A DNA stretch of 40,146 nucleotides from Eubacteriales bacterium (GCA_030524175.1 JAUNHC010000014.1:83175-123320); one strand, 5' to 3'. Numbered from the stretch's first letter, positions 1 through 9,530 are shown. Translations and numbers: made by a program. Notes: generated by a model from the sequence alone, not told the origin.

Positions 1-419
1 TTACGGCCTCTGGCCAACGACATTTCTCTCGATATTTACAGAAAATACCCATAAAATTTATAGCAACGGCATTTTTATAGGTACTTCCGACCTCTAGCCC
101 ACGGCATTTCCCTCGATATTAACAGGAAATACCCATAAAATTTATACCAATGGCAATTTTATAGGTACTTACGGCCTCTGGCCAACGACATCTCTCTCGA
201 TATTAACAGAAAATACCCATAAAATTTATACCAACGGCAATTTTATAGGTACTTCCGGCTTCTAGCCGACGGCATTTCCCTCGATATTAACAAAAAATAC
301 CCATAAAATTTGAGAAACGGCAATTTTATAGGTACTTACGGCCTCTAGCCAACGGCATTTCTCTCGATATTAACGGGATCTACCCTTAAAATTTACAGCA
401 ATGACGTTTTTATAGGTAT
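1..419. repeat. 84-bp tandem repeat array (left), five units
   Basis: Five head-to-tail units of 83-84 bp, cut by the window edge. Each holds a 38-nt imperfect inverted repeat (46-83, 130-167, 214-251, 298-334, about 381-418) with arms TACCCATAAAA and TTTTATAGGTA around a loop related to GCAACGGC, followed by a linker of about 46 nt that is well conserved within this array. The fifth unit is the most diverged. On the minus strand the inverted repeat could encode TYKxAVAxNF, but the linkers contain stops, so it is treated as noncoding. The same architecture recurs at 39463-40085. Confidence 0.9.
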
Positions 420-525
420 TGAAGCCCATCTACCTAGTTCCTTTTTGCTACAAATATTCTACAGGTTTCCATATTTACCAAAGACCTTCTCATATTGACA
501 AATAGAATAACCGCCCCAAATAAAA

Positions 526-628
526 TCCAAAAAAAGTCTGCCGCAAAATAGAAATTTCATACCATAATATATAGAAAGCAAGATACTATCTACATATCTG
601 GTATTTAAACTCCATTTTACGACAGACA
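526..628 (-). terminator. Long RNA hairpin with U-run, end of the glmM/TPR transcript
   Basis: The arms at 536-574 and 586-627 are complementary over most of their length. The outer 14 bp are perfect if two G-U wobbles are allowed on the minus-strand RNA, an inner ATACCA/TGGTAT helix follows, and the loop is about 11 nt. On the minus strand the hairpin is followed directly by seven Ts (529-535). The arm differences in the outer part are wobble pairs only when read as minus-strand RNA, so this looks like an RNA structure rather than a DNA palindrome. It probably terminates the operon ending at 711; its length is unusual for a simple terminator. Confidence 0.6.
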
Positions 629-710
629 CTTATACAAGCTGCGCTAACCTTCGGCAATCATAATCACCGCTGTCATCTGCACTTTGTCCATCTTCCGCAT
701 CTCGGCAGTA

Positions 711-1859
711 TTAGGCACCTACGCCATCTTGCGTGCTGCCGCCCTCTTCGGCTCCGCCTTCCCCACCATCGCCTTCCTGTTGGGTTCCGGTTTCTCCGGC
801 AGCACCGCTGTCTGTGATACGTGTTTTCAGGAATGCCAATTCTTTAGCCGCAGCCTCATCTTCCGGAAACATCTCCAGGTACTCCCTGGCCTTCTGCTGG
901 GCGGTTGGGAAATCCAGCATTTTCTCATAGACCACGATTTCATTGAACAGAAGACTCTGCATTTCCTCTGTAGTAGCAGAAGGAAGCCCGTTGGAAATAT
1001 TGGTCAGGGCATTTGAGTAATTGCCCTCCTCAATATCACAGAGTGCAAGGCCGTTATAGCCCTTGGCAGACGCCCCTTCCTTGGAAACGTATTCCTGATA
1101 CATTACCCTGGCATTTGACACATCATTCTGAGCCAGATAAACCATTCCCAAAAGCAGCACTGCCTCGGAACTCTCCTGATTGGCAGCCTCGATCAGTTCC
1201 TTCTGGGCATTATCATAATCTTCCATATAGTAGTAGACGCGCCCCCGGTCACAGTAGTCCTGTGCATCCTTAGGTTCTGTCTTTAAAGCGGCCTCAAGAT
1301 AACGGGTTCCGTCAGCTTCCATGCCCTTCTCTATATATGCCTGATAGATACGGATCGCCATATCATAGGTGGAATCCTCCACATACGCCTGTTCAAAGTT
1401 TGAAGAAGCCTCCTCATAGGAATCCATTTCAAGTGCTACCTTACCCGTGAGATAATACCCGTCTGCATCCAAAGACCCATCCTCAGACAAGGTCTGGCAG
1501 TCAGCCATGGCATCTTCATAGGCACCTGCTTTAAAATATGCTGTGGCACGGTAGGAAAGCACATCCTTGCGCAATGCCTTCCCCATATTATCACTATTTA
1601 GAGCATTGGTAAAGCACTCCGCTGCAGCCTCATAATTTCCCAGACGGAGATTGGCTATGCCGGCCCCCCTGTAAGAATGAGGAAGCTTCACTTCATTCTG
1701 CACAGATGCCTCGTAGCCTTGGAGGGCATACTCATAGCTTCCCTGTTCCAGGTCCTTGCCTGCCTGCTCATATATTTTCTGTTTTTCACTGCCGCAGCCT
1801 GCAAAGAGAGTTGCCCCCATGCAGACTGCCAGAATAATCGCTGTTCTACTTTTCTTCAT
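711..1859 (-). CDS. TPR-repeat lipoprotein
   Basis: A 382-residue protein with a lipoprotein signal peptide: MKKSR, a hydrophobic core and lipobox LFAGC, with Cys22 as the predicted lipidated residue. After export it should be tethered to the outer face of the membrane. The body is a run of tetratricopeptide-like helical hairpins (for example GSYEYALQGYEAS, GNYEAAAECFTNAL, EDYDNAQKELIEAA), which normally act as protein-binding scaffolds. The C-terminal 30 residues are Gly/Glu/Gln-rich and probably disordered. The start has AAAGGA upstream and lies 9 bp after the glmM stop, so the two are probably cotranscribed. No specific partner can be named; a cell-envelope role is inferred from lipidation and the glmM linkage. 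Confidence 0.85.
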   Translation of the reverse strand: MKKSRTAIILAVCMGATLFAGCGSEKQKIYEQAGKDLEQGSYEYALQGYEASVQNEVKLPHSYRGAGIANLRLGNYEAAAECFTNALNSDNMGKALRKDVLSYRATAYFKAGAYEDAMADCQTLSEDGSLDADGYYLTGKVALEMDSYEEASSNFEQAYVEDSTYDMAIRIYQAYIEKGMEADGTRYLEAALKTEPKDAQDYCDRGRVYYYMEDYDNAQKELIEAANQESSEAVLLLGMVYLAQNDVSNARVMYQEYVSKEGASAKGYNGLALCDIEEGNYSNALTNISNGLPSATTEEMQSLLFNEIVVYEKMLDFPTAQQKAREYLEMFPEDEAAAKELAFLKTRITDSGAAGETGTQQEGDGGEGGAEEGGSTQDGVGA

Positions 1860-1868
1860 TGGTTTCCT

Positions 1869-3215
1869 TTACTCTACGATCAGACCCTCTGATTCCATTA
1901 CCTTGATCACATTGCTCACATGCTCATGGCAAAGCTCATCTGTTCCTGCCTCAACCATAACACGGATCACAGGCTCAGTACCGCTCTCCCGCACAAGGAT
2001 TCGCCCGTCATCCCCCAGTGCCTCTGCAGCTGCCTTCACCGCTGCCACAACCTTAGGATTCTCCCTGGCTTCCTGCTTGTCAGCCACCCGCACATTGCGC
2101 AAAAGCTGAGGATATACTTTCATCTCTTTCGCCAGGTCACACAGGGTTGATTTCTTCTCCACACAGGCTTCCATCACCATAAGGGAGGTGAGGATACCAT
2201 CGCCGGTTGCTGCATATCTGCTGAAGATCACATGGCCTGACTGCTCTCCGCCGATACTGTAATTGTTCTCAAGCATATTTTCAGCCACATATTTGTCACC
2301 CACTGCAGTCTGCTCGTAACTGATGCCTTCTCTCTCCAGAGCCTTGTAAAGCCCCATATTTGACATTACTGTGGTAACCACTGTATTTCCCTTTAATTTC
2401 CCCTGTTCTTTCAGATATTTGCCGCATACATAGAGAATCTTATCTCCGTCAATGATATGTCCTCTATGATCCACTGCAATACATCTGTCAGCATCACCGT
2501 CATAGGCAAAACCGATATCCAGACCGTTCTCCACCACGTATCTCTGAAGCACTTCAATGTGGGTGGATCCGCAGCCTGTATTGATATTAGTGCCGTCAGG
2601 GTCATTGTGGATCACATAAGTCTTTGCCCGAAGTGCATCGAATACACTCTTGGCAATGGCAGAGGAACTGCCGTTGGCACAGTCCAGCCCCACCTTGATA
2701 TTTTTAAAATCACGGCACGGAATCGAAATGAGATAGCCGATATAGCGGTTACGGCCTGACGCAAAGTCAATAGTCCGTCCGATATCCTCTTTTATGGCAA
2801 GAGGAAGCTCCTCGATTTCTCCGTCCAGATATGCTTCTATTCTCTCTTCAATCTCTGCCTCAATCTTCTGTCCGTTTCCATTGAGGAGTTTGATTCCATT
2901 GTCGTAAAATGGGTTATGGCTTGCGGAAATCATAATGCCGCAGTCAAAATCTTCCGTGCGCACTGCAAAGGACACGCTGGGTGTTGTCGTGACATGAAGC
3001 AGATATGCATCGGCACCGGATGCCGTAAGTCCTGCCACAAGAGCATATTCAAACATATAGCTGCTTCTTCTTGTGTCCTTGCCGATAACTATTTTCGCCT
3101 TGTGGTCACGGCCGTAATACCATCCCACATAGCGGCCTACCTTAAATGCATGGTCTACTGTCAGTTTTACGTTAGCCTCTCCACGGAAGCCGTCAGTTCC
3201 AAAATATTTTCCCAT
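1869..3215 (-). CDS. glmM: Phosphoglucosamine mutase GlmM
   Basis: It converts glucosamine-6-phosphate to glucosamine-1-phosphate, the step before UDP-GlcNAc, and so feeds peptidoglycan synthesis. At 448 residues it has the usual family length. Visible signatures are the N-terminal YFGTDGFRG, the phosphoserine loop SASHNPFYDNGIK (active Ser99), the metal-binding DGDADR and the C-terminal phosphate-binding RESGTEPVIRV. The start is supported by AAGGAG seven bases upstream. It lies 190 bp after the nucleotidyltransferase gene, so it may have its own promoter, although I could not find a convincing one. The TPR lipoprotein gene follows after 9 bp. Confidence 0.97.
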   Translation of the reverse strand: MGKYFGTDGFRGEANVKLTVDHAFKVGRYVGWYYGRDHKAKIVIGKDTRRSSYMFEYALVAGLTASGADAYLLHVTTTPSVSFAVRTEDFDCGIMISASHNPFYDNGIKLLNGNGQKIEAEIEERIEAYLDGEIEELPLAIKEDIGRTIDFASGRNRYIGYLISIPCRDFKNIKVGLDCANGSSSAIAKSVFDALRAKTYVIHNDPDGTNINTGCGSTHIEVLQRYVVENGLDIGFAYDGDADRCIAVDHRGHIIDGDKILYVCGKYLKEQGKLKGNTVVTTVMSNMGLYKALEREGISYEQTAVGDKYVAENMLENNYSIGGEQSGHVIFSRYAATGDGILTSLMVMEACVEKKSTLCDLAKEMKVYPQLLRNVRVADKQEARENPKVVAAVKAAAEALGDDGRILVRESGTEPVIRVMVEAGTDELCHEHVSNVIKVMESEGLIVE

Positions 3216-3405
3216 AATAAATCTCCTTGTTGTCTCTGTCGGGTTACCATCATTTTGCTGAAACGCTCACGGAACAATGATTCCATATGCCATATTATCA
3301 CAATCACACAAATTTGTCACATTATTCTTATTTTTTATACTATCGGATTATGCCGCCAGTTATGCTTCCCTCCACCGGCAGCAACACCCTTCCTAAAATA
3401 CAGGA

Positions 3406-4323
3406 TCAGCCAAACAGCTTCTCCGGATAAACACCGGCCTCAGCGAGAGAACTGAACGCTGCCGCCACAGATGCTTTATCCTCCTGGTAGGTGACTCCGA
3501 ACCATTCATCCTTTGTCTCCAGCACATCCACCTGGGCCTGTCCTGATTTAATGAGACGGTCGATGAGCTCCGGAAGCAGATATTCCTTCTTTAAATCTCC
3601 CGGTTTGATATTTCCCAGGAATTCAAGGAATCCCTTCTCCAAGGTGTCCATAAATGCAGGTGTGAGTCCCCACATGTTCATAGATACCAGGCATTTCACG
3701 TCAAGAGGTGTGAAGGTTCCGTCTTCATTCCGGGCTTGTGCCCCGCCTTCTGTTTTAAAAATATCATGAGTCTCAGTGACACCCACAAGCTGTCCGTCTT
3801 CAATATGGCAGATTCCCCTTGTGACAGAGCCATTGTCACTTAAAGTATTTCCCAGACGGAATCCTGCCATGCAGATATGGATCTTATCATCCTGATCCTC
3901 AGCATTTACCAGATAATCGTGTACCTTGACGTAAGCCTCTTTTCCATAGTAATCGTCTGCATTGATCACCACAAAAGGCTCATCCAGCACTTTTCTGGCC
4001 GCCAGGACAGCCTGGCCTGTCCCCCAGGGTTTTGTGCGCTCTGACGGTCTTTGGAAACCGTCCGGCAGATCATCAAGTTCCTGGAACGCATAAGCAACCT
4101 CCGTAACCTTCTCGATCCGGTCACCGATCACCCTGCGGAATTCATCCTCCAAATCCTTACGGATAATAAACACTACTTTATTAAACCCGGCTTCAAGGGC
4201 ATCATGGATTGAATAATCCATAATAATCTCCCCGTTCGGACCTACAGGTGCAAGCTGCTTGATTCCGTTGCCGAACCGCGCGCCAATCCCTGCCGCCATA
4301 ATTACAAGTGCCGTCTTTTTCAT
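3406..4323 (-). CDS. Sugar-phosphate nucleotidyltransferase family protein
   Basis: A 305-residue protein with the nucleotidyltransferase (Rossmann-like) fold. The N-terminal MAAGIGARFGNGIKQL is the NTP-binding signature loop, and VVINADDYYG matches the acidic metal/nucleotide site of glucose-1-phosphate uridylyl/thymidylyl transferases. It probably activates a sugar-1-phosphate with an NTP for glycan or envelope precursor synthesis; the substrate cannot be read from the sequence. The start has AGGAGGAAGG upstream. It sits 41 bp after prfA and upstream of glmM on the same strand, so an amino-sugar or cell-wall role is plausible. It is not GlmU, because no left-handed beta-helix acetyltransferase domain is present. 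Confidence 0.8.
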   Translation of the reverse strand: MKKTALVIMAAGIGARFGNGIKQLAPVGPNGEIIMDYSIHDALEAGFNKVVFIIRKDLEDEFRRVIGDRIEKVTEVAYAFQELDDLPDGFQRPSERTKPWGTGQAVLAARKVLDEPFVVINADDYYGKEAYVKVHDYLVNAEDQDDKIHICMAGFRLGNTLSDNGSVTRGICHIEDGQLVGVTETHDIFKTEGGAQARNEDGTFTPLDVKCLVSMNMWGLTPAFMDTLEKGFLEFLGNIKPGDLKKEYLLPELIDRLIKSGQAQVDVLETKDEWFGVTYQEDKASVAAAFSSLAEAGVYPEKLFG

Positions 4324-4364
4324 AACTTCCTTCCTCCTAATGTACTATGCAAAAATTATATTCT

Positions 4365-5441
4365 TTATGCCTCATCGTTAAGATTACTCAGCTTCGCTGC
4401 CTGATCGGCTGCGATGAGACTGTCGATGATCTCATTCAGGTCGCCGCTTAAAACGCTCTCCAGCCTGTGAAGTGTCAGTTTGATCCTGTGGTCCGTCACA
4501 CGTCCCTGGGGGAAGTTATAGGTCCTGATTTTCTCAGACCTGTCTCCGGTACCGATCTGGCTTCTTCTGGCCTCGGCCTCGGCATCATGCTGCTTAGCCA
4601 GTTCCATCTCGTACAGACGGGAACGCAGCACTTTCAAGGCTTTATCTTTATTCTTAAGCTGGGATTTTTCATCCTGGCATGAGATTACGATTCCTGTAGG
4701 GATATGTGTCAGACGCACGGCAGAGTCTGTGGTGTTGACACACTGGCCTCCGTTTCCTGATGCACGGAATACATCAAATTTACAGTCATTCATGTCCAGA
4801 TGGAAGTCAATCTCCTCCGCCTCCGGCATGATCGCCACAGTACAGGTAGAAGTATGGATCCTTCCTCCTGACTCTGTCTCCGGCACACGCTGTACACGGT
4901 GCACGCCGCTCTCGTATTTCAGACGTGAATAAGCACCGCTGCCGTTTATCATAAAGGTGACCTCTTTGAATCCGCCGATTCCGTTCTCATTCAGGCTCAT
5001 CATCTCTGTCTTCCAGCGGAGTGATTCTGCATATTTTACATACATACGGTAAATTTCTGCCGCAAACAAGGCCGCCTCATCGCCGCCTGCGCCTGCCCGT
5101 ATCTCAACAATAACATTCTTGCTGTCATTGGGGTCCTTGGGAAGCAGCAGGATCTTCAGATTGTGCTCCAGCTCTTCTACCTTTTTCTTGGCATCTGAAA
5201 GCTCCTCTTTCAGCATTTCCCGCATTTCCTCATCCTTTTCCTCCTCCAGCATGGAAAGGCTGTCCTGGATGGTCTCATTATTTTTCTTATACTCTTTATA
5301 GGCGTCCACAATTGGCTGTAATTCGCTCTGCTCTTTCATCAGTTTCTGAAAGCGCTCCTGGTTGTCCGTCACTCCCGGCTCTCCCAATTCGTTCAGCAAT
5401 TCCTCAAAACGTACGAGCAGATCCTCTAATTTGTCAAACAT
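4365..5441 (-). CDS. prfA: Peptide chain release factor 1
   Basis: The class-I release factor for UAA and UAG codons. The 358 residues carry the PxT anticodon tripeptide (PET, 187-189) that distinguishes RF1 from the SPF-type RF2, and the catalytic GGQ (231-233) in [15 protein letters not shown], whose Gln is methylated by PrmC. The position after GGQ is Cys rather than the common His/Ser, which is tolerated in the family. A long N-terminal coiled region (residues 1-100) is present. AGGAGG precedes the start; prmC ends 25 bp upstream, giving the classic prmC-prfA pair. An intact RF1 means UAG should be a real stop here, relevant to the interrupted adhesin gene. Confidence 0.97.
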   Translation of the reverse strand: MFDKLEDLLVRFEELLNELGEPGVTDNQERFQKLMKEQSELQPIVDAYKEYKKNNETIQDSLSMLEEEKDEEMREMLKEELSDAKKKVEELEHNLKILLLPKDPNDSKNVIVEIRAGAGGDEAALFAAEIYRMYVKYAESLRWKTEMMSLNENGIGGFKEVTFMINGSGAYSRLKYESGVHRVQRVPETESGGRIHTSTCTVAIMPEAEEIDFHLDMNDCKFDVFRASGNGGQCVNTTDSAVRLTHIPTGIVISCQDEKSQLKNKDKALKVLRSRLYEMELAKQHDAEAEARRSQIGTGDRSEKIRTYNFPQGRVTDHRIKLTLHRLESVLSGDLNEIIDSLIAADQAAKLSNLNDEA

Positions 5442-5466
5442 GGTTTTCCTCCTGAATTCTCATCTA

Positions 5467-6348
5467 TTACAAGGGCATTCTGCCCAAAACTACCCGGTCA
5501 AGTCCTGCAAGGTCCTTACGGATCTCCACAGCAGTGAAGCCAGACGCTCTCAATAGCTCTGACACCGCACTTCCCTGCCCGCAGCCGATTTCATATAAAA
5601 GCCAGCCGCCCTTTTTCAGGTAACGGCAAGCCTGACCTGTAATACTGCGGTAGAAGAACAAGCCGTCCTCTCTTCCGTCAAGGGCTCCTTTTGGATCGTG
5701 CATACGTACTTCCTCCATCAGCCCCTCAATTTCCTCTGTGGGGATATATGGTGGATTCGAAATAAGGATATCATATTTGCCCGCCTCTTTTCCATCTTTT
5801 TCCTGAAAAAACGGAGCCGAAAATGTATCACTTTCTACAAATTTTGCCTTTTCCTCTATTCCCAGGCTTCGGGCATTTCTCCGAGCCACAAGAAGGGCCT
5901 CCGGGGAAATGTCAGCGCCCACGCCTGAACTGCCCGGCTTCTCCTTCAAAAGGCTTAAAAGTATGCAGCCTGAACCTGTGCACATATCAAGGATCTCAGG
6001 GCACTCTGAATCCTTCATCACCTCAAGGGCAGTCTCCACAAGAGTTTCCGTATCCTGCCTTGGAATAAGCACATGCTCATCCACATAAAACTCATACCCC
6101 ATAAAAAACGCCTGATGGGTAAGGTGCTGCAATGGGATATGCTGTGCTCTTGATGTGATCAGCCTGAGATAATCCTCTGCCGTATCCTCTGAAACCGTTT
6201 CGTCACTGTGGGCAAAATAGTATGCCCTGTTTTTCTCTGTCTTATATTCCAGAAGGAGCCAGGCATCAAGCCCGGCTTCCTTAATCCCGGATTTCTCCAG
6301 GATTCCTGTTCCTTCTTTTAAAAGAGCCTCTAGGGTTCTCATATTCAT
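5467..6348 (-). CDS. prmC: Release factor glutamine methyltransferase PrmC
   Basis: An SAM-dependent N5-glutamine methyltransferase that modifies the GGQ glutamine of release factors. It has the class-I methyltransferase glycine loop (LDMCTGSGCILLSLL) and the substrate-binding SNPPYIP motif, preceded by the helical N-terminal domain that binds the release factor and the LIPRQDTETLVE linker. The frame is open further upstream, but the ATG at 6348 is chosen: it has AGGAG seven bases before it and lies 4 bp after the stop of the DUF1385 gene, while the longer version would overlap that gene with an unrelated basic peptide. It is directly upstream of prfA, its substrate. Confidence 0.95.
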   Translation of the reverse strand: MNMRTLEALLKEGTGILEKSGIKEAGLDAWLLLEYKTEKNRAYYFAHSDETVSEDTAEDYLRLITSRAQHIPLQHLTHQAFFMGYEFYVDEHVLIPRQDTETLVETALEVMKDSECPEILDMCTGSGCILLSLLKEKPGSSGVGADISPEALLVARRNARSLGIEEKAKFVESDTFSAPFFQEKDGKEAGKYDILISNPPYIPTEEIEGLMEEVRMHDPKGALDGREDGLFFYRSITGQACRYLKKGGWLLYEIGCGQGSAVSELLRASGFTAVEIRKDLAGLDRVVLGRMPL

Positions 6349-6352
6349 TCTT

Positions 6353-7351
6353 TCACTCCTGCTCTGTCTCCGGGGCGGCGTTTCCTGTTTCTGTCTCCAC
6401 GCCGAATTCTTCCCTGAGATATGCTTTCCAGTCAAACACTGCTTCCACAGCTTTGATGGCAACCTCAACCATATCTGCCGTAGGCTCTATGGTAGTGAGC
6501 TTCTGCATTGCCATACCTGGTTTGCTTAAAATATTCGCCAGCTTACTGTCAGTCCTTCCGGCCCACTGTATCATCTCAAAAGAAATCCCGGCTACAACAG
6601 GCACCATGAGAAGCCTGCCGAAAAGTCTCACCCAATAAAAGGGGACGAGGACAAATACAAAATGCAGAAATATACTGACCAGCATTACCAGGAACAAAAA
6701 GCTGGTACCGCACCGTTTATGCTGGCGTGAACTTCCCATTACATTATCTACAGTGAGAGGGAGTCCGTGCTCCACACAGTTAATACACTTGTGCTCCGCA
6801 CCGTGATACATGAAGGTCCTCTGAATATCCTTCATTCTGGAGATCAGCAGCATATACCCCATAAACAACAACAGCTTCACAAACGCTTCTACGATCGTAA
6901 TAAGAAACTCTGAGGCTCCTGCTTTCTTACACAGGCTTGCAAGCGCATAGGGCAGAAGCATAAATGCTGCCACAGACACAACAATAGAAACAGCCACTGT
7001 TCCGTACAGAAGCCACTTGAACATCTTATCTTCTTTTGCCTTCTTTTTGGCAAGCTCATCTTCGGTGAGGGCGGCATTCTTCTCTGCCTCTTCTTCATCC
7101 TCTTCGTCCCCTGCGATCTCAGCGGAATACATAAGGCATTTCGTGCCCACCACAAGAGAATCCACAAAGCTTACCACACCGCGTATGATCGGACGCTTCC
7201 AGAACTTCGCATTGCCGAATATGCATTTGTAATCTTCAACCTTAATCTCTATTTCTTTATCCGGGCGGCGTACTGCTATAGAATACTTGTCCTTATGGCG
7301 CATCATAATACCTTCCATTACCGCCTGGCCGCCAATGTTCGATGATTTCAT
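6353..7351 (-). CDS. DUF1385 membrane protein (YqhQ-like)
   Basis: A 332-residue membrane protein of the DUF1385 family. The N-terminus, SSNIGGQAVMEGIMMRHKD, is the family hallmark, and YHGAEHKCINCVEHG is the conserved His/Cys-containing segment. Several hydrophobic stretches (about residues 108-140, 145-170 and 220-270) suggest four or five membrane segments, and an acidic Glu/Lys-rich stretch near residues 80-105 is probably a cytosolic loop. The biochemical function is unknown to me. The position between rpmE and prmC is conserved across many Firmicutes, which supports the call but not a mechanism. AGGAG precedes the start. Confidence 0.9.
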   Translation of the reverse strand: MKSSNIGGQAVMEGIMMRHKDKYSIAVRRPDKEIEIKVEDYKCIFGNAKFWKRPIIRGVVSFVDSLVVGTKCLMYSAEIAGDEEDEEEAEKNAALTEDELAKKKAKEDKMFKWLLYGTVAVSIVVSVAAFMLLPYALASLCKKAGASEFLITIVEAFVKLLLFMGYMLLISRMKDIQRTFMYHGAEHKCINCVEHGLPLTVDNVMGSSRQHKRCGTSFLFLVMLVSIFLHFVFVLVPFYWVRLFGRLLMVPVVAGISFEMIQWAGRTDSKLANILSKPGMAMQKLTTIEPTADMVEVAIKAVEAVFDWKAYLREEFGVETETGNAAPETEQE

Positions 7352-7411
7352 TCTTTTCTCCTATATGTCCCTGGCCTAAAAGGGAGCAGGGGGGGTACCC
7401 ATAGAGCAAAG

Positions 7412-7440
7412 AAAGGTTGAGATTTCCCAACCTCAACCTT
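7412..7440 (-). terminator. Hairpin terminator after rpmE
   Basis: An AAGGTTGAG / CTCAACCTT stem with an 11-nt loop, followed on the minus strand by TTCTTTG. It lies 26 bp past the L31 stop and before the DUF1385 start, and could terminate or attenuate transcription between them. Confidence 0.65.
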
Positions 7441-7465
7441 CTCACAACCCTATATTATGCACAAA

Positions 7466-7669
7466 TTATTTATTCAAGCCATATTTTCTGTTGAACTTAT
7501 CAATACGTCCGCGAGCCTGAGCTGCCTTCTGCTGACCTGTATAGAACGGATGGCATTTGGAGCAGATTTCTACGTGGATATCTTTCTTTGTAGAGCCTGT
7601 GGTAAATGTATTTCCGCAGTTGCAGGTTACAGTTGCCTGATAATAATTAGGATGGATTCCTTCTCTCAT
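7466..7669 (-). CDS. rpmE: 50S ribosomal protein L31, zinc-binding form
   Basis: A large-subunit ribosomal protein of about 67 residues. [20 protein letters not shown] and the later [13 protein letters not shown] are diagnostic of L31; the Cys pairs (CNC and CSKC) mark the zinc-containing C+ form. The ATG at 7669 is preferred to an in-frame GTG nine bases upstream because GAGAGG lies eight bases before the ATG. It follows rho by about 110 bp, has its own promoter in the rho 3' end, and is followed by a hairpin, so it is probably expressed partly as a single gene. Confidence 0.96.
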   Translation of the reverse strand: MREGIHPNYYQATVTCNCGNTFTTGSTKKDIHVEICSKCHPFYTGQQKAAQARGRIDKFNRKYGLNK

Positions 7670-7744
7670 GATTTTCACCTCTCTATGTTCGTTCTATTTT
7701 CTATTCGTATTTATTTGACGAATTCACTATTAAACAGCTTTCTG

Positions 7745-7773
7745 ATTATAGCATACCCTGTCGTTAAATGCAA
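7745..7773 (-). promoter_or_regulatory. Candidate sigma-A promoter for rpmE
   Basis: On the minus strand, TTGCAT (7768-7773), a 17-bp spacer and TATAAT (7745-7750). The -10 is perfect and the -35 moderate. It lies just past the rho stop codon and gives an rpmE leader of about 70 nt. Confidence 0.55.
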
Positions 7774-7778
7774 GATGT

Positions 7779-9242
7779 TTATATGAATTTCTGTTTTTTT
7801 ACCATTTGCACGAATTCTGCGTTATTTCTGGTGCGGGCGAACATATTCAATATCTGCTCAACTGCATCCTCGGACTTCATTCCATTCAGGGCCTTGCGCA
7901 TAATATACACAGCCTCCTGTTCCTCACGGCTGAGCAGCAAGTCTTCCCTTCTGGTTCCTGATTTCTGAATGTCGATTGCCGGGAAAACTCTCTTTTCCTG
8001 GAGTTTTCTGTCCAGCACCAGCTCCATATTGCCGGTCCCCTTGAATTCCTCGTAGATCACATCATCCATCTTACTTCCTGTTTCCACAAGAGCTGTTGCC
8101 AGGATGGTAAGGCTGCCTCCCTCACGCATGTTTCTGGCTGCGCCGAAAAACCGTTTAGGCATATGGAGGGCAGCTGGGTCAAGACCGCCGGACAGGGTTC
8201 TTCCGCTTGGGGGGATGATAAGGTTATAAGCCCTTGCAAGCCTTGTCACTGAGTCAAGAAGGATGGTAACGTCTTTTTTGTGCTCCACAAGACGGCGGGC
8301 ACGCTCCACCACCATTTCTGACACACGCTTGTGGTGGTCAGGCAGCTCGTCAAAGGTGGAATAAATAACCTCCACGTTTGGCCCTTCAATGGCTTCCTTG
8401 ATATCAGTAACCTCCTCCGGCCGCTCATCAATGAGCAGTATGATCAAATGCATGTCCGGAGAGTTTTTAAGGATGGATTTGGCTACGTCTTTGAGGAGTG
8501 TTGTCTTACCTGCCTTGGGAGGAGACACGATCATTCCTCTCTGGCCTTTTCCGATAGGACTGATCAAATCCACGATCCTCATGGCGGTAGTTCCGCCGGG
8601 ACGCTCCAGGATCAGACGCTCATTGGGGAAAATAGGCGTCATATCTTCAAAGTTATAACGCTTCTGTCCTTCGCTTGGATGGAAACCGTTAATAGAAGTT
8701 ACGTACAGCAGAGCGCTGAATTTCTCGCCCTGGGTTTTAATCCTGATATTTCCCTGTATAATATCTCCTGTCTTTAAATTAAATCTGCGTATCTGGGAAG
8801 GAGATACATAGATATCGTTCTCTCCCGGCAGATAATTTTCACATCTGATAAATCCATATCCGTCAGGCAGGACTTCAAGAATCCCGTTGGCCTTCTCCCC
8901 GCTGTCAAGCTGGACTGTCTCTGCGGGAACACGGTATGTATTATTATTTCTTCTCTCTTCAGACTGAGAACGGCTGTCGCTGTTTCTCTCCTGGGAATAT
9001 GAGCGTTCCCCCTGTTCCTGGTCCTCATTTATTTTCTCATTATCATCTTCATCTCTCACAGCAGTCTGGGAGTTCTCCTCCATGTTAGCATTGACGCTGT
9101 TTGTTGCAGATTGTTTCTCATCTTCTTGCAGCATGCGTTCTACCAACGCCGGTTTCCTGAGGGTTGAAATTCCCTTTATGCCTCTGGCTTTCGCCAAATC
9201 CCTTAATACTGCCAGAGATAATGATTCATACTTTTCTCTCAT
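7779..9242 (-). CDS. rho: Transcription termination factor Rho
   Basis: The hexameric RNA helicase/ATPase that ends transcription. In order along the 487 residues: an N-terminal helical domain (1-40), a polar Asn/Gln/Glu/Arg-rich insert (about 45-105) typical of some Firmicutes and absent in E. coli Rho, the cold-shock-like RNA-binding domain (DGYGFIR...[12 protein letters not shown]), and the ATPase core with P-loop SPPKAGKTT (about 240-248), a Walker B-like LLIDERPEE and the arginine-finger region. The start has AGGTAAGG upstream. The disordered insert explains the extra length over the ~420-residue form. The long leader may mediate autoregulation (see 9243-9530). Confidence 0.97.
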   Translation of the reverse strand: MREKYESLSLAVLRDLAKARGIKGISTLRKPALVERMLQEDEKQSATNSVNANMEENSQTAVRDEDDNEKINEDQEQGERSYSQERNSDSRSQSEERRNNNTYRVPAETVQLDSGEKANGILEVLPDGYGFIRCENYLPGENDIYVSPSQIRRFNLKTGDIIQGNIRIKTQGEKFSALLYVTSINGFHPSEGQKRYNFEDMTPIFPNERLILERPGGTTAMRIVDLISPIGKGQRGMIVSPPKAGKTTLLKDVAKSILKNSPDMHLIILLIDERPEEVTDIKEAIEGPNVEVIYSTFDELPDHHKRVSEMVVERARRLVEHKKDVTILLDSVTRLARAYNLIIPPSGRTLSGGLDPAALHMPKRFFGAARNMREGGSLTILATALVETGSKMDDVIYEEFKGTGNMELVLDRKLQEKRVFPAIDIQKSGTRREDLLLSREEQEAVYIMRKALNGMKSEDAVEQILNMFARTRNNAEFVQMVKKQKFI

Positions 9243-9530
9243 AAAGCCTTACCTCTCTCGATTTTTCTAGATAGTCGTCTTGTCGTTCTCATTATTATTA
9301 AATTTAATACGATTCGCGGGATACTCTGTCTGAAATGACAGGAACATCAGATTCATCGCAGATGCGCCCTGACCGGGCTGCTTTTTCATGTTTAACGGGT
9401 CCTGAAGTCATCCAACTGCAGGCTGTCATGCATTGTATGTCCTTATGACCCTGGCATTATTTTATAACCTTCTATAAAAATGCACTTAATTATTTCAATT
9501 TTAGCACACTTCTGCGATTCTGTCCACCGC
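9243..9530 (-). promoter_or_regulatory. rho leader region with possible short upstream ORFs
   Basis: About 230-290 nt of untranslated leader precede rho. A weak promoter candidate is TTGAAA (9493-9498) with TATAGA (9472-9477), but the spacer is only 15 bp. The leader contains a 13-codon ORF (9433-9392, AAGGAC six bases upstream) followed two bases later by a 40-codon ORF (9389-9267). rho autoregulation through its leader is known in other bacteria; whether these ORFs take part is inference. Confidence 0.35.
9267..9389 (-). CDS. Possible 40-residue leader peptide upstream of rho
   Basis: ATG at 9389 and TAG at 9267 encode 40 residues beginning MKKQPGQGASAMNLMF and ending NENDKTTI. It has a weak AGGA site nine bases upstream and begins two bases after the stop of a 13-codon ORF, so translational coupling is possible. 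I recognise no family. It may be chance; conservation in relatives would decide. Confidence 0.25.
   Translation of the reverse strand: MKKQPGQGASAMNLMFLSFQTEYPANRIKFNNNENDKTTI

Noticed and set aside
1-419. 84-bp arrays as CRISPR
   Set aside because: Linkers within an array are similar to each other, not unique spacers, and the unit is a palindrome with a long conserved loop.
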